A stretch of DNA of 64,000 nt from Bradyrhizobium sp. CB1650 (GTDB lineage: Bacteria > Pseudomonadota > Alphaproteobacteria > Rhizobiales > Xanthobacteraceae), in NCBI RefSeq assembly GCF_029761915.1, contig NZ_CP121695.1, forward strand, positions 2,261,501 to 2,325,500. The letters run 5' to 3'. Under the pieces are notes generated by a model. That model had not been told where the DNA came from. It saw nothing but the letters and a program-made list of their open reading frames with translations, and did no database searches. This document shows positions 8,516 to 15,979 of the stretch, one piece after another (the first letter of the stretch is position 1; the number at the start of each line of letters is the position of its first letter). The position numbers and the translations under genes are program-made.

Positions 8516-8540
8516 TTTCTTGTTGTCCTTCCCTTACCAT

Positions 8541-8655
8541 GACCCTCATGGTGAGGAGGCGCCTTAGCGCCGTCTCGAACCATGAAGGCCCGGCTCTCGC
8601 AGCTCGGCCTTCATCCTTCGAGACGCGCGCAAGCGCGCTCCTCAGGATGAGGGGA
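8541..8655. repeat. Dispersed palindromic repeat (ACCCTCATGGTGAGGAGG type)
   Basis: The left part (CCCTCATGGTGAGGAGGCGC, then GTCTCGAACCATGAAGG) is mirrored by the right part (CCTTCATCCTTCGAGACGCG, then CTCCTCAGGATGAGGGG). Together they form a long imperfect stem of a kind I know from intergenic spacers of this genus. It fills the gap between pip and the downstream barrel protein and may end the pqq transcript. It is the only copy of this family in the window. Confidence 0.7.
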
Positions 8656-8661
8656 TAGTTT

Positions 8662-9648
8662 TTATCGCGCGGCTTTCGAAGCGAGATCAGCGATCGACTT
8701 CATGACCGCGTCCCTCACGCCGGTATCATAGAGCGAATGGCCTGCTTCTTCCACGATGCGAATCTCGGAACCCGGCCAGACTTTCGCGAGCGCCTGCGAT
8801 GTCTCAGGCGGGCACAACAGGTCGTAGCGGCCCTGGACGATGATGCCGGGAATGCCGGCGAGCCTGCCGGCGTTGCACAAGAGCTGGTCCTGGGTCATGA
8901 AGCTGTCGTTGATGAAGTAATGCGCTTCCATGAACGGCGTCGCCGGCAGCGTGCGCCACACGTTCAGAGAGGCGAGGTCCAGCCGCGCCCGCGCGGGCTT
9001 GTGTTCCGATAATATGCGCTCGGTGTCGTGCCAGGCTCGCGCGGCGGGGCCATGCACGGCGGGATCGGCGTCGAGGATGCGGCGCCAATAGGCCTCCACC
9101 GGCCGCTCGCGCTCCTCGGGCGGCAGCACACTCAGAAAATCCTCCTGGAGCGCGGGATAGAATTGCGACAGGCGGCTGGTGAAGCCGATTTCCACCTCGG
9201 CTCGCGTGCCCAGAAACGTCGCGCGCAGCGCGATGCCGGAGACGCGTTCGGGATGCGCCTCTGCATAAGCCAGCGCCAGCGTCGCTCCCCAGGAACCGCC
9301 GATCACCATCCAGCGCGCGAAGCCGAATTTTTTGCGGATCATCTCCATGTCCGCGATCAGATGCGCCGTCGTATTATGCGCGCGCGATCCCTTGGGCCGG
9401 CTGCGGCCGCAGCCGCGCTGATCGAACAGCACGGCGCAGAATCGGTCGGGATCAAAAAGCCGGCGATGATCGGGCTGGCAGCCGCTGCCGGGCCCGCCAT
9501 GCAGATAGACGGCGGGGATGCCATCGGCACGGCCGACGCTCTCGACGTAGATCTCGTGGCCGTCGCCGACGTCGAGCATCTCGGAGGTCAGCGGCGCGAA
9601 GGGATCGGCGCGCTTGACTGAACTGGCTGCGTCGGCGTCAGGCGCCAT
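8662..9648 (-). CDS. pip: Prolyl aminopeptidase
   Basis: A 328-residue alpha/beta hydrolase of peptidase family S33, which removes N-terminal proline from peptides. Diagnostic motifs are all present: the oxyanion-hole HGGPGSG, FDQRGCGRS, the nucleophile elbow GGSWGATLALAYA, the aspartate in GRYDLLCP and the catalytic histidine in EEAGHSLYD. No signal peptide is seen, so it is cytoplasmic. ATG at 9648 (MAPDADAASS) is chosen because the open frame upstream of it lies in pqqE and is not family-like. The start overlaps the pqqE stop by 11 bp, suggesting translational coupling to PQQ synthesis genes. Confidence 0.92.
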   Translation of the reverse strand: MAPDADAASSVKRADPFAPLTSEMLDVGDGHEIYVESVGRADGIPAVYLHGGPGSGCQPDHRRLFDPDRFCAVLFDQRGCGRSRPKGSRAHNTTAHLIADMEMIRKKFGFARWMVIGGSWGATLALAYAEAHPERVSGIALRATFLGTRAEVEIGFTSRLSQFYPALQEDFLSVLPPEERERPVEAYWRRILDADPAVHGPAARAWHDTERILSEHKPARARLDLASLNVWRTLPATPFMEAHYFINDSFMTQDQLLCNAGRLAGIPGIIVQGRYDLLCPPETSQALAKVWPGSEIRIVEEAGHSLYDTGVRDAVMKSIADLASKAAR

Positions 9649-10855
9649 TCTCGCCGCTCTCCGAAGTCTCTGCTTCCAGCGTGCCTCCGGCAAAGTTGCG
9701 GTAGAGGAAGCGGTTGGTCTCGCCTTCGGCCTCGCGCTCGGCCTGCTTGAAGATGGTCTCGTGCAATGGCGACAGCGCGCAGGCGGGATCTGTGTTGGCG
9801 GCATCGCCCGTCAGCGCAAAGGCCTGGCAGCGGCAGCCGCCGAAATCGATCTCGCGGAATTCGCAGGACTTGCAGGGCTCCTTCATCCAGCCGGTGCCGC
9901 GATAGCGGTTGAAGGCATCGGAGTTCTGCCAGATCCAGGCGATCGAATGGTTGGAGCGCACGGACTCGAATTCGAGCCCGGTGATGCTCTCGGCGGCGTG
10001 GCAGGGCAGCACCTTGCCGGCCGGCGAGATGTTGAAGAACTGCCGGCCCCAGCCGCCCATGCACTTCTTCGGCCGCAGCGCGTAATAGTCCGGCACGACA
10101 TAGTCGATCGCGAGCGTGCCCTTCAGGCGTTCGCGCGCCTCTTCGACGATGCGCGTGGTCTCGTCGAGCTGCGCCACCGTCGGCATCAGCGCGGCGCGGT
10201 TCTTCAGCGCCCAGCCGTAATATTGCACATTGGCGACTTCGAGCCGGTCGGCATCGAGATCGATCGCCATCTGGATGATGTCAGGGAGCTGGTGCAGGTT
10301 CTGGCGATGCATCACCGCGTTCACGGTGAGCGGCAGGTCGAGCTCGCGGGTCCACTTCGCGACCTCCAGCTTCTTGTGATGCGCGCCCTTGTAGCCGGCG
10401 ACGCGGTCGGAGAGGCCTTCTTCGTTTCCCTGGAAGCTGATCTGCACGTGGCAGAGCCCGGCGTCTGCGAGCGCGCTGATCCTGTCGCGCGTCAGCAGCA
10501 CCGCCGAGGTGATCAGGTTGGTGTAGAGGCCGACATCGCTCGCATGCCTGACCAGCTCGACGAGGTCTTTCCGCGCCGTCGGCTCGCCGCCGGAGAAATG
10601 CACCTGGAGCACGCCGATCTCGGCGAGCTCGCTCAATACCTTCTTCCACTCCTCGGTGGTCAGCTCCTTGCCGGCGCGATCGAGCTCGACCGGATTGGAG
10701 CAGTACGGGCATTGCAGCGGGCAGCGATGGGTGATCTCGAGCAGCACGGCGAGCGGGATGCCGAACGTCTCCGCCGTCGAGCGCTGCTTCTCCAGCACCG
10801 CGAGGCTGTCGCTGGCGTCAGGCGGGATGGTCGGGTTGCCGAGCACGTCGCTCAT
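9638..10855 (-). CDS. pqqE: PqqA peptide cyclase, radical SAM enzyme
   Basis: A 405-residue radical SAM/SPASM protein. The SAM cluster motif is RCPLQCPYC (C45, C49, C52), followed by HFSGGEPTARKDL. The C-terminal auxiliary-cluster cysteines are visible (KKCMGGWGRQ, VLPCHAAE, EPCKSCEFREIDFGGCRCQA). PqqE forms the carbon-carbon bond between the conserved Glu and Tyr of PqqA, the first step of pyrroloquinoline quinone synthesis, with PqqD as the peptide chaperone. ATG at 10855 overlaps the pqqD stop by 4 bp. The length is slightly above the usual 370-390 residues because of a short N-terminal extension. Confidence 0.97.
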   Translation of the reverse strand: MSDVLGNPTIPPDASDSLAVLEKQRSTAETFGIPLAVLLEITHRCPLQCPYCSNPVELDRAGKELTTEEWKKVLSELAEIGVLQVHFSGGEPTARKDLVELVRHASDVGLYTNLITSAVLLTRDRISALADAGLCHVQISFQGNEEGLSDRVAGYKGAHHKKLEVAKWTRELDLPLTVNAVMHRQNLHQLPDIIQMAIDLDADRLEVANVQYYGWALKNRAALMPTVAQLDETTRIVEEARERLKGTLAIDYVVPDYYALRPKKCMGGWGRQFFNISPAGKVLPCHAAESITGLEFESVRSNHSIAWIWQNSDAFNRYRGTGWMKEPCKSCEFREIDFGGCRCQAFALTGDAANTDPACALSPLHETIFKQAEREAEGETNRFLYRNFAGGTLEAETSESGENGA

Positions 10856-11163
10856 GGCGTCTTCTCCCGGGCCTCGGTGAGAAAGCCCTTGTCGGCGAGA
10901 TCCTGCAGCATGGCGATGACGTCGGCGAGGATCGCCTCGCGTGGCGCGGCGTATTTCGCGGCCAACTGGTCGGCGACGTCGCCGACGTTGCACTCGCCAT
11001 TGCAGAGCTTAAGGACTTCGACCGCGATCTCGTCCGGTGCCAGCACCCGTTCCGGCGCCAGGATCACCCAGACCTGCCGCGTCTCGTCGTACTTCAGCTT
11101 AGCATGCCGCGGCAGCACGGGCCGGCTCGTTTCGCTGACGCTGATATGACGCGGCCCGGCCAT
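10852..11163 (-). CDS. pqqD: PqqA-binding chaperone PqqD
   Basis: A 103-residue RiPP-recognition-element protein with the PqqD pattern RPVLPRHAKLKYDETRQVWV, followed by LAPERVLAPDEIAVEVLKL and a C-terminal helix with DVIAMLQDLADKGFL. PqqD binds PqqA and presents it to PqqE. It lies between pqqC (13 bp upstream) and pqqE (4-bp overlap), the normal order. The length is typical. Confidence 0.96.
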   Translation of the reverse strand: MAGPRHISVSETSRPVLPRHAKLKYDETRQVWVILAPERVLAPDEIAVEVLKLCNGECNVGDVADQLAAKYAAPREAILADVIAMLQDLADKGFLTEAREKTP

Positions 11164-11175
11164 CGCTCGTTCCCT

Positions 11176-11955
11176 TCAGCTCGCTTTTGGCACGAATGCG
11201 CCCGGTGGAATGTGACCCTCGACATAGGCGTGGTAGAGGGCATCCAATTGCACCCAAAGCACGTTGGTCTTGAAGATCAGCGCGTTGCAGACGGCGGCGC
11301 GCTCGTCCGGCGTTCTCGCGTGCGCCTTGACGTAGTCGAGCGCAAAACCGGCATCGCGCGGCGCCTGCGCCAGGCGCCGCTTGAAGTAGCTCATGATGTC
11401 AGGATTGACGAAGTCGTAGTGCTCGAGCATGCCGGAGATGCGCTCTTCGTGCAGGTTCGGCGCGAACAATTCGGTGAGCGAGGAGGCGATCGCCTCCAGC
11501 GGGCTCTTTTCGCGGCAGTAATGGACGTAGGCTTCGACCGCAAAGCGGGTCGCAGGCAAAATGCCTTCGGTCGATTCCACATAGGCGGTGTCGAGGCCGA
11601 GACCCTCGGTCAGTTTCAGCCATCGCTCGATGCCGCCTTCAGAGCCGACGTCGCCGTCATGGTCCTCGATGCGGTGGCGCCATTCCAGCCGCGTGGCGCG
11701 GTCGCGGAAGCGCGAGATCACCACCGCGTCCTTGATCGGGATCGTGCTCTGGTAATAGTAGCGGTTGAGCGCCCAGGCCTGCACCTGGCCCTTGTTCAGC
11801 TTGCCGCCATGCAGCAGCTTATGGAAGGGATGCAGGCTGTGATAGCGCGTGGCGCCGATATGGCGCAGCGTCGCCTCGAGCTCCTCGGCCGAGTTGAGCT
11901 TCAAGTCCTTGCCGATCGAGAGCGCGGTCATTCCTGTCATTGACGCGGCATTCAC
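11176..11955 (-). CDS. pqqC: Pyrroloquinoline-quinone synthase PqqC
   Basis: A 259-residue, cofactor-free oxidase that performs the final ring closure and eight-electron oxidation to PQQ. Typical segments include YHSLHPFHKLLHGGKLNKGQ, WALNRYYYQSTIPIKDA, WRHRIEDHDG and RLAQAPRDAGFALDYVKAH. The start given is a GTG at 11955 that overlaps the pqqB stop by 4 bp (GTGA), the usual coupling arrangement. ATG at 11940 is a reasonable alternative that would drop five residues. Confidence 0.96.
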   Translation of the reverse strand: MNAASMTGMTALSIGKDLKLNSAEELEATLRHIGATRYHSLHPFHKLLHGGKLNKGQVQAWALNRYYYQSTIPIKDAVVISRFRDRATRLEWRHRIEDHDGDVGSEGGIERWLKLTEGLGLDTAYVESTEGILPATRFAVEAYVHYCREKSPLEAIASSLTELFAPNLHEERISGMLEHYDFVNPDIMSYFKRRLAQAPRDAGFALDYVKAHARTPDERAAVCNALIFKTNVLWVQLDALYHAYVEGHIPPGAFVPKAS

Positions 11956-12881
11956 AGCACTATCTCCGTTCCGTCAGCGGGTATCTGCCAGCCCGCCTGT
12001 TCCGCCGCTTTCCGTTCGGGCGAGCCCGGCAGCAGCGCCGGATTCGAGTTATTGATATGCAGAAATATCTTCCTGTCGATATTTAGATCGGCGAGCCGCG
12101 CGAGCGCGCCGTCGCCGCCGGACATCGCGACATGTCCCATGCTCTTGCCGGTCTTGTGACCGAGACCGCACCTGATCATCTCGTCGTCGCGCCAGACCGT
12201 GCCGTCGAAGAACACCAGCGCGGCGCCGTCGATCTCGGCCTTGAGCGCGTCGGTCACCTCGGCACAGGCGGCGAGGAAGTAAAAGCTCTTGCCGGTTGCC
12301 TTGTCGGTGATCTTCAGTCCCAGCGTATCGCCATCGCCGGTCTCACCGCCCGGATGTGCCTTGCCTTCCAGATACCAGGCCGACTTGCCTGGCACCGCGA
12401 AGGGCAGCACCTCGATGCCCGAGCGCGCGCCGTCGGGAAGCCGCGGCTCGAACGGCTCGCTGATGCCGATCGGCTGCCGCCGCACGTTCTTCTCGCTCAG
12501 CACGTCGAAGATGCTGTTGGCTTTCAGGATCGCCAGCACCTTCTCGTGCGCGTAGATCGTGAAAGGCGAGCCCTCGCGCATCGACAGCAGGCCCGCGACC
12601 GCGTCGACCTCGCCGTTGGTCAGGATCACGCCGGCGATCGGCGTGTGGCGCAAGGCCCCTGCCTTCGGGTGTAGCTGCGGCGTGGCGTTCAACTGCTGCC
12701 TGAGATCGGGCGATGCGTTGATCAGGAACCAGTGCGCGCCATCGCCGCTGAAGGCGACCGACGCCTGGGTCCGCTGCAGCTCATGGCCGCTCGCACGGGC
12801 CGCCCGGCAGCCCTCGCATCCGCAATTCCATTGCGGGACTCCGCCGCCCGCTGCGGCGCCCAGGACGACGACGCGAAGCAT
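11952..12881 (-). CDS. pqqB: PQQ biosynthesis protein PqqB
   Basis: A 309-residue metallo-beta-lactamase-fold protein starting with the family hallmark VLGAAAGGGVPQWNCGC. ILTNGEVDAVAGLLSMREG and HINNSNPALLPGS are also typical. PqqB lacks the full HxHxDH metal motif of classical beta-lactamases. It is thought to act between PqqE and PqqC, probably hydroxylating the cross-linked intermediate. A clear AGGAGA ribosome site precedes ATG at 12881. It follows pqqA after a 117-bp spacer containing an inverted repeat. Confidence 0.96.
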   Translation of the reverse strand: MLRVVVLGAAAGGGVPQWNCGCEGCRAARASGHELQRTQASVAFSGDGAHWFLINASPDLRQQLNATPQLHPKAGALRHTPIAGVILTNGEVDAVAGLLSMREGSPFTIYAHEKVLAILKANSIFDVLSEKNVRRQPIGISEPFEPRLPDGARSGIEVLPFAVPGKSAWYLEGKAHPGGETGDGDTLGLKITDKATGKSFYFLAACAEVTDALKAEIDGAALVFFDGTVWRDDEMIRCGLGHKTGKSMGHVAMSGGDGALARLADLNIDRKIFLHINNSNPALLPGSPERKAAEQAGWQIPADGTEIVL

Positions 12882-12938
12882 GATCCGTCTCCTGGAGGGA
12901 ACGTCGCGTGGTGGATCTCAGGCCGACACAAATCCTCT

Positions 12939-12965
12939 CTTTCGGAAACGCGCCGTGACCGAAAG
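12939..12965 (-). promoter_or_regulatory. Hairpin between pqqA and pqqB
   Basis: CTTTCGG (12939-12945) and CCGAAAG (12959-12965) form a perfect 7-bp inverted repeat with a 13-nt loop in the pqqA-pqqB spacer. No run of T follows it, so it is more likely an mRNA-stabilising or partially attenuating structure than a full terminator. pqqA is generally expressed far above the other pqq genes, which such a structure could explain. Confidence 0.45.
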
Positions 12966-12998
12966 ATCCACCTCATTGAACGCGAACTCGCCCACCGC

Positions 12999-13079
12999 CT
13001 ACTTGCGGGTGGCGCTCACATACATGTTGATTTCCATGCCACAGGGCACTTCGACGATCTTCGGGGCTTTCCAGGCCAT
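12999..13079 (-). CDS. pqqA: PQQ precursor peptide PqqA
   Basis: This 26-residue gene is too short for most gene callers. It encodes MAWKAPKIVEVPCGMEINMY followed by VSATRK. The conserved MEINMY core has E16 and Y20, the two residues joined by PqqE and excised to make PQQ. It starts with ATG at 13079 behind a good ribosome site (GGAGAG) and ends with TAG. It is the first gene of the pqq cluster, so the pqq promoter should lie between 13080 and about 13300. Identification is firm from the motif and position. Confidence 0.96.
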   Translation of the reverse strand: MAWKAPKIVEVPCGMEINMYVSATRK

Positions 13080-13326
13080 TTTTGGCTCTCCAGTTTCGCG
13101 AATTCGGACGTATCCGCCCAGCGCTTAAATTACTGCGGGCGGAAAAGTTCGCCAGTTAAATCTTCCAGGGAACAGTCATGCTGCGCTGCGGGACGATGCC
13201 GGAACACCGGTTCTGACGACGCTGCCTTGCGCAATGCGCATTCGGTCGCGAACCCTGTCCTGATAAAGCAGTTGTGAGTGCAGTGCAGCTTTCAATCCGC
13301 TACAGGCGACCCAGTTGGATCTCGTG

Positions 13327-13584
13327 ATGCCCAGATACTTCTTCAACACCCGCATCGGCGACGAATTGATCGTGGATCCTGACGGCGAGGATCTGCGCAA
13401 TCCCGATCGCGCCTGGGAGGTTGCCCGCCAGATGATCCTGGAGGTGGTGAAATCGGAGGGGGCCCAGCCGGCCTTGCTCGAGGCCGTCATCGAGGTCACC
13501 GACGTCGATGGCGAGATCGTGCTGGAGTTTCCCTTTACCGAAGCGCTCTTGGATATTCCGGACCGCTCCGCGACCCGGCATTAG
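13327..13584 (+). CDS. Small DUF6894-like protein
   Basis: An 85-residue cytoplasmic protein starting MPRYFFNTRIGDELIVDPDG. It has the short pattern YFF..R.G......D.DG..L.....A found in a family of small proteins abundant in Bradyrhizobium and relatives (DUF6894), whose function I do not know. The ATG at 13327 matches the family start; a TTG at 13315 would add four residues. It stands alone, divergent from pqqA and about 90 bp before the amidase gene. Confidence 0.65.
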   Translation: MPRYFFNTRIGDELIVDPDGEDLRNPDRAWEVARQMILEVVKSEGAQPALLEAVIEVTDVDGEIVLEFPFTEALLDIPDRSATRH

Positions 13585-13674
13585 GGCCTCTGCGCGCCGC
13601 CTTCGCCCCTGCGAAATCCGCATGGCTTTGCCGCACCACCGGCGCTAAAACACGCCGGTCAAACGGAGCACGTC

Positions 13675-15075
13675 ATGCAAGATCTCTGGCGCCTGTCGGC
13701 CGCCGACCTCGCCACCCTCATCAAATCCCGGAAGGTCTCCGCCAAGGAGGCAGCAACGGCCGGGCTCGCCCGGCTCGATGCGGTCAATCCCAAGCTCAAT
13801 GCCGTGATCGACCACCGGCCGGAGGACGTGCTCAACCAGGCGGAAGCCATCGATGCCGCGATCGCCCGCGGCGAGGACCCCGGCGTGCTGGCCGGTGTGC
13901 CCGTCACCATCAAGGCCAATGTCGACCAGGTCGGCTTTGCCACCACCAACGGCCTCAAGCTGCAGCGCGACCTGATCGCGCGCGAGGACAATCCGGTGGT
14001 CGCCAATTTCCGGAAAGCGGGCGCCGTCCTGCTCGGCCGCACCAACTGCCCGGCCTTCTCCTATCGCTGGTTCACCACCAACCTCGTGCACGGCGATACC
14101 AAGAATCCCCGCGACTCCTCGCTAACCCCCGGCGGCTCGTCGGGTGGCGCCGGCTCGGCAGTCGCGGCCGGCATCGGCCACATCGCCCATGGCACCGACA
14201 TCGCGGGTTCGATCCGTTATCCCGCCTATGCCTGCGGCGTGCACGGCCTGCGCCCGACCATGGGCCGCATTCCCGCCTTCAACCCGGCGCTGCCGGAGCG
14301 TCCGATCGGGCCGCAGATCAGCGCGGTCTCGGGGCCGCTGGCGCGCACCGTCAATGACTTGCGGATTTCGCTCGTGGCCATGGCGGCGCGCGACATCCGC
14401 GATCCCTGGTGGGTGCCGGTGCCGCTGGAAGGCCCGGCGCGACCGAAGCGCGCCGCGCTCTGCCTCAACCCCGACGGGCTTGCGACCACACCGGAGGTGA
14501 AGGCGGCGGTGAGCGATGCCGGCAAGCGGCTGGAGCGCGCCGGCTGGAGCGTCGATGTGATCGAGAACACGCCGTCGATGCGCGAGGCGGTGGAGTGGCA
14601 AACAAAACTCTGGCTCGGCGACGGCTACGAGGCGCAGCTAGAGGCAGCCGAGCGCGAGGGCGATCCCGGCGCGCTGGCATGCCTGCGCGGCAACCGCGCC
14701 AAGGTCACGCCGTTCGACCAGGCCGCTTACGCCAAGGCGCTGACCCGCCGCGCCACGCTGACCCGCGAATGGATGCTGTTCTTCGAAAAATATGCGGTGG
14801 TGCTGACGCCGGTCTCCGGCGAATTGCCGTTCCCGGATCATCTCGACCGCAAGGACGAAGAGTCGTTCAAGCGCGTCTGGGAGGCGCAATTGCCGCAGAT
14901 CGCCATTCCCTTCATGGGACTGCCGGGCCTCGTCGTCTCGACCGGCCTCGTCGGCAAGGCTCCCGTCGGCGTGCACGTGGTCTCCGGGCGCTATCGTGAG
15001 GACCTCTGCCTGCTTGCGGGCGAGGCGATCGAGGCGGGCGGCGTTCCGCCATCGCCGATCGACCCCGTGGCCTGA
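13675..15075 (+). CDS. Amidase (amidase signature family)
   Basis: A 466-residue amidase-signature hydrolase. The Ser-cisSer-Lys triad is visible: the lysine in GVPVTIKANVDQ, the signature serines in PGGSSGGAGSAVAAG and the nucleophile segment TDIAGSIRYPA. Family members hydrolyse carboxamides (aryl or aliphatic amides, indoleacetamide, Gln-tRNA substrates). With no gatB/gatC nearby, this is a stand-alone amidase rather than GatA. A purine-rich ACGGAG precedes ATG at 13675. The glutathione peroxidase gene starts 2 bp after the stop, so the two are probably co-transcribed. Substrate is unknown. Confidence 0.88.
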   Translation: MQDLWRLSAADLATLIKSRKVSAKEAATAGLARLDAVNPKLNAVIDHRPEDVLNQAEAIDAAIARGEDPGVLAGVPVTIKANVDQVGFATTNGLKLQRDLIAREDNPVVANFRKAGAVLLGRTNCPAFSYRWFTTNLVHGDTKNPRDSSLTPGGSSGGAGSAVAAGIGHIAHGTDIAGSIRYPAYACGVHGLRPTMGRIPAFNPALPERPIGPQISAVSGPLARTVNDLRISLVAMAARDIRDPWWVPVPLEGPARPKRAALCLNPDGLATTPEVKAAVSDAGKRLERAGWSVDVIENTPSMREAVEWQTKLWLGDGYEAQLEAAEREGDPGALACLRGNRAKVTPFDQAAYAKALTRRATLTREWMLFFEKYAVVLTPVSGELPFPDHLDRKDEESFKRVWEAQLPQIAIPFMGLPGLVVSTGLVGKAPVGVHVVSGRYREDLCLLAGEAIEAGGVPPSPIDPVA

Positions 15076-15077
15076 CG

Positions 15078-15554
15078 ATGTCGGCCATCTACCAGTTCAA
15101 GGCCAACTCGCTCGCCGGCGAGGAGGTGCCGATGCGGCGCTTCGAAGGACAGGTGCTGTTGATCGTCAACACCGCGAGCAAATGCGGCTTCACGCCGCAA
15201 TATCGCGGCCTCGAGGACCTCTATCGCGACTTCTCTGCGCGCGGCTTCTCGGTGCTCGGCTTTCCCTGCAATCAGTTCGGCGCACAGGAGCGGGGACAGG
15301 CGCGCGAGATCCAGGAGTTCTGCTCGACCCATTACGACGTCACTTTTCCCCTGTTCGAGAAGATCGACGTCAACGGCGCCAATGCGCATCCCTTGTATGA
15401 GTACCTGAAACGCCAGCAATCCGGCCTGCTAGGTGCCTCCATCAAATGGAATTTCACCAAATTCCTGGTGGACCGCGGCGGCAAGGTGGTCGCGCGCTAT
15501 GCGCCGACCGCGCGGCCGGAAGGATTGCGGCACCAAATCGAAACACTGTTGTGA
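15078..15554 (+). CDS. Glutathione peroxidase family protein
   Basis: A 158-residue thiol peroxidase of the glutathione-peroxidase fold. The peroxidatic cysteine is C36 in VNTASKCGFTPQY. The other catalytic residues appear in FPCNQFGAQE (Gln) and IKWNFTKFLVDR (Trp/Asn). It carries cysteine rather than selenocysteine, as usual in bacteria, where thioredoxin is often the reductant. It likely reduces hydroperoxides in the cytoplasm. It is tightly packed between the amidase (2 bp) and the DUF3297 gene (11 bp). Confidence 0.93.
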   Translation: MSAIYQFKANSLAGEEVPMRRFEGQVLLIVNTASKCGFTPQYRGLEDLYRDFSARGFSVLGFPCNQFGAQERGQAREIQEFCSTHYDVTFPLFEKIDVNGANAHPLYEYLKRQQSGLLGASIKWNFTKFLVDRGGKVVARYAPTARPEGLRHQIETLL

Positions 15555-15565
15555 GCGAGACAATC

Positions 15566-15808
15566 ATGAGCGACGAATTACCGGACCGCCTGTCGGTCGA
15601 TCCGAACAGCCCCTACTACAACGCGGACATCCTGGCGCGCGACGTCGGCATCCGCTTCAAGGGCGTCGAGAAGACCAATGTCGAGGAATACTGCGTCAGT
15701 GAAGGCTGGGTCCGCGTCACTGCGGGCAACGCCAAGGACCGCTACGGCAACCCGCTGACCATCAAGGTGCACGGGCCTGTGGAGCCGTATTTCAGAGATA
15801 AGAAATAG
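15566..15808 (+). CDS. DUF3297 family protein
   Basis: An 80-residue soluble protein, MSDELPDRLSVDPNSPYYNA at the N terminus, then RDVGIRFKGVEKTNVEEYC and GNPLTIKVHGPVEPY. This matches DUF3297, a short family widespread in Proteobacteria with no assigned role that I know. ATG at 15566 lies 11 bp after the peroxidase stop, and the open frame upstream runs through that gene. It is the last gene of the amidase-peroxidase unit, which ends at a palindromic repeat. Confidence 0.8.
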   Translation: MSDELPDRLSVDPNSPYYNADILARDVGIRFKGVEKTNVEEYCVSEGWVRVTAGNAKDRYGNPLTIKVHGPVEPYFRDKK

Positions 15809-15827
15809 TCTGGCACGTTCTCTCCGC

Positions 15828-15947
15828 TCGTCATTGCGAGGAGCGACTTGTCCGCCGTAGCTCAAGAGCGAAGGCGGACGCGACGAAGCAATTCAGAATC
15901 TTTCCGCGGTGACAGTCTGGATTGCTTCGCTTCGCTCGCAATGACGG
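15828..15947. repeat. Dispersed palindromic repeat, family A copy 1
   Basis: The left end CGTCATTGCGAGGAGCGA and right end GCTTCGCTCGCAATGACG are inverted copies. Internally AAGCAATTCAGAAT mirrors CTGGATTGCTTCGC. Three further copies of this family lie at 17169-17248, 21031-21110 and 50566-50652. This copy is longer because of an extra segment (TTGTCCGCCGTAGCTC...). Such elements are common in Bradyrhizobium intergenic regions and carry no gene. Confidence 0.8.
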
Positions 15948-15979
15948 AAGTCCCTTTCGACCACTGAAAGCCAGGCCCC

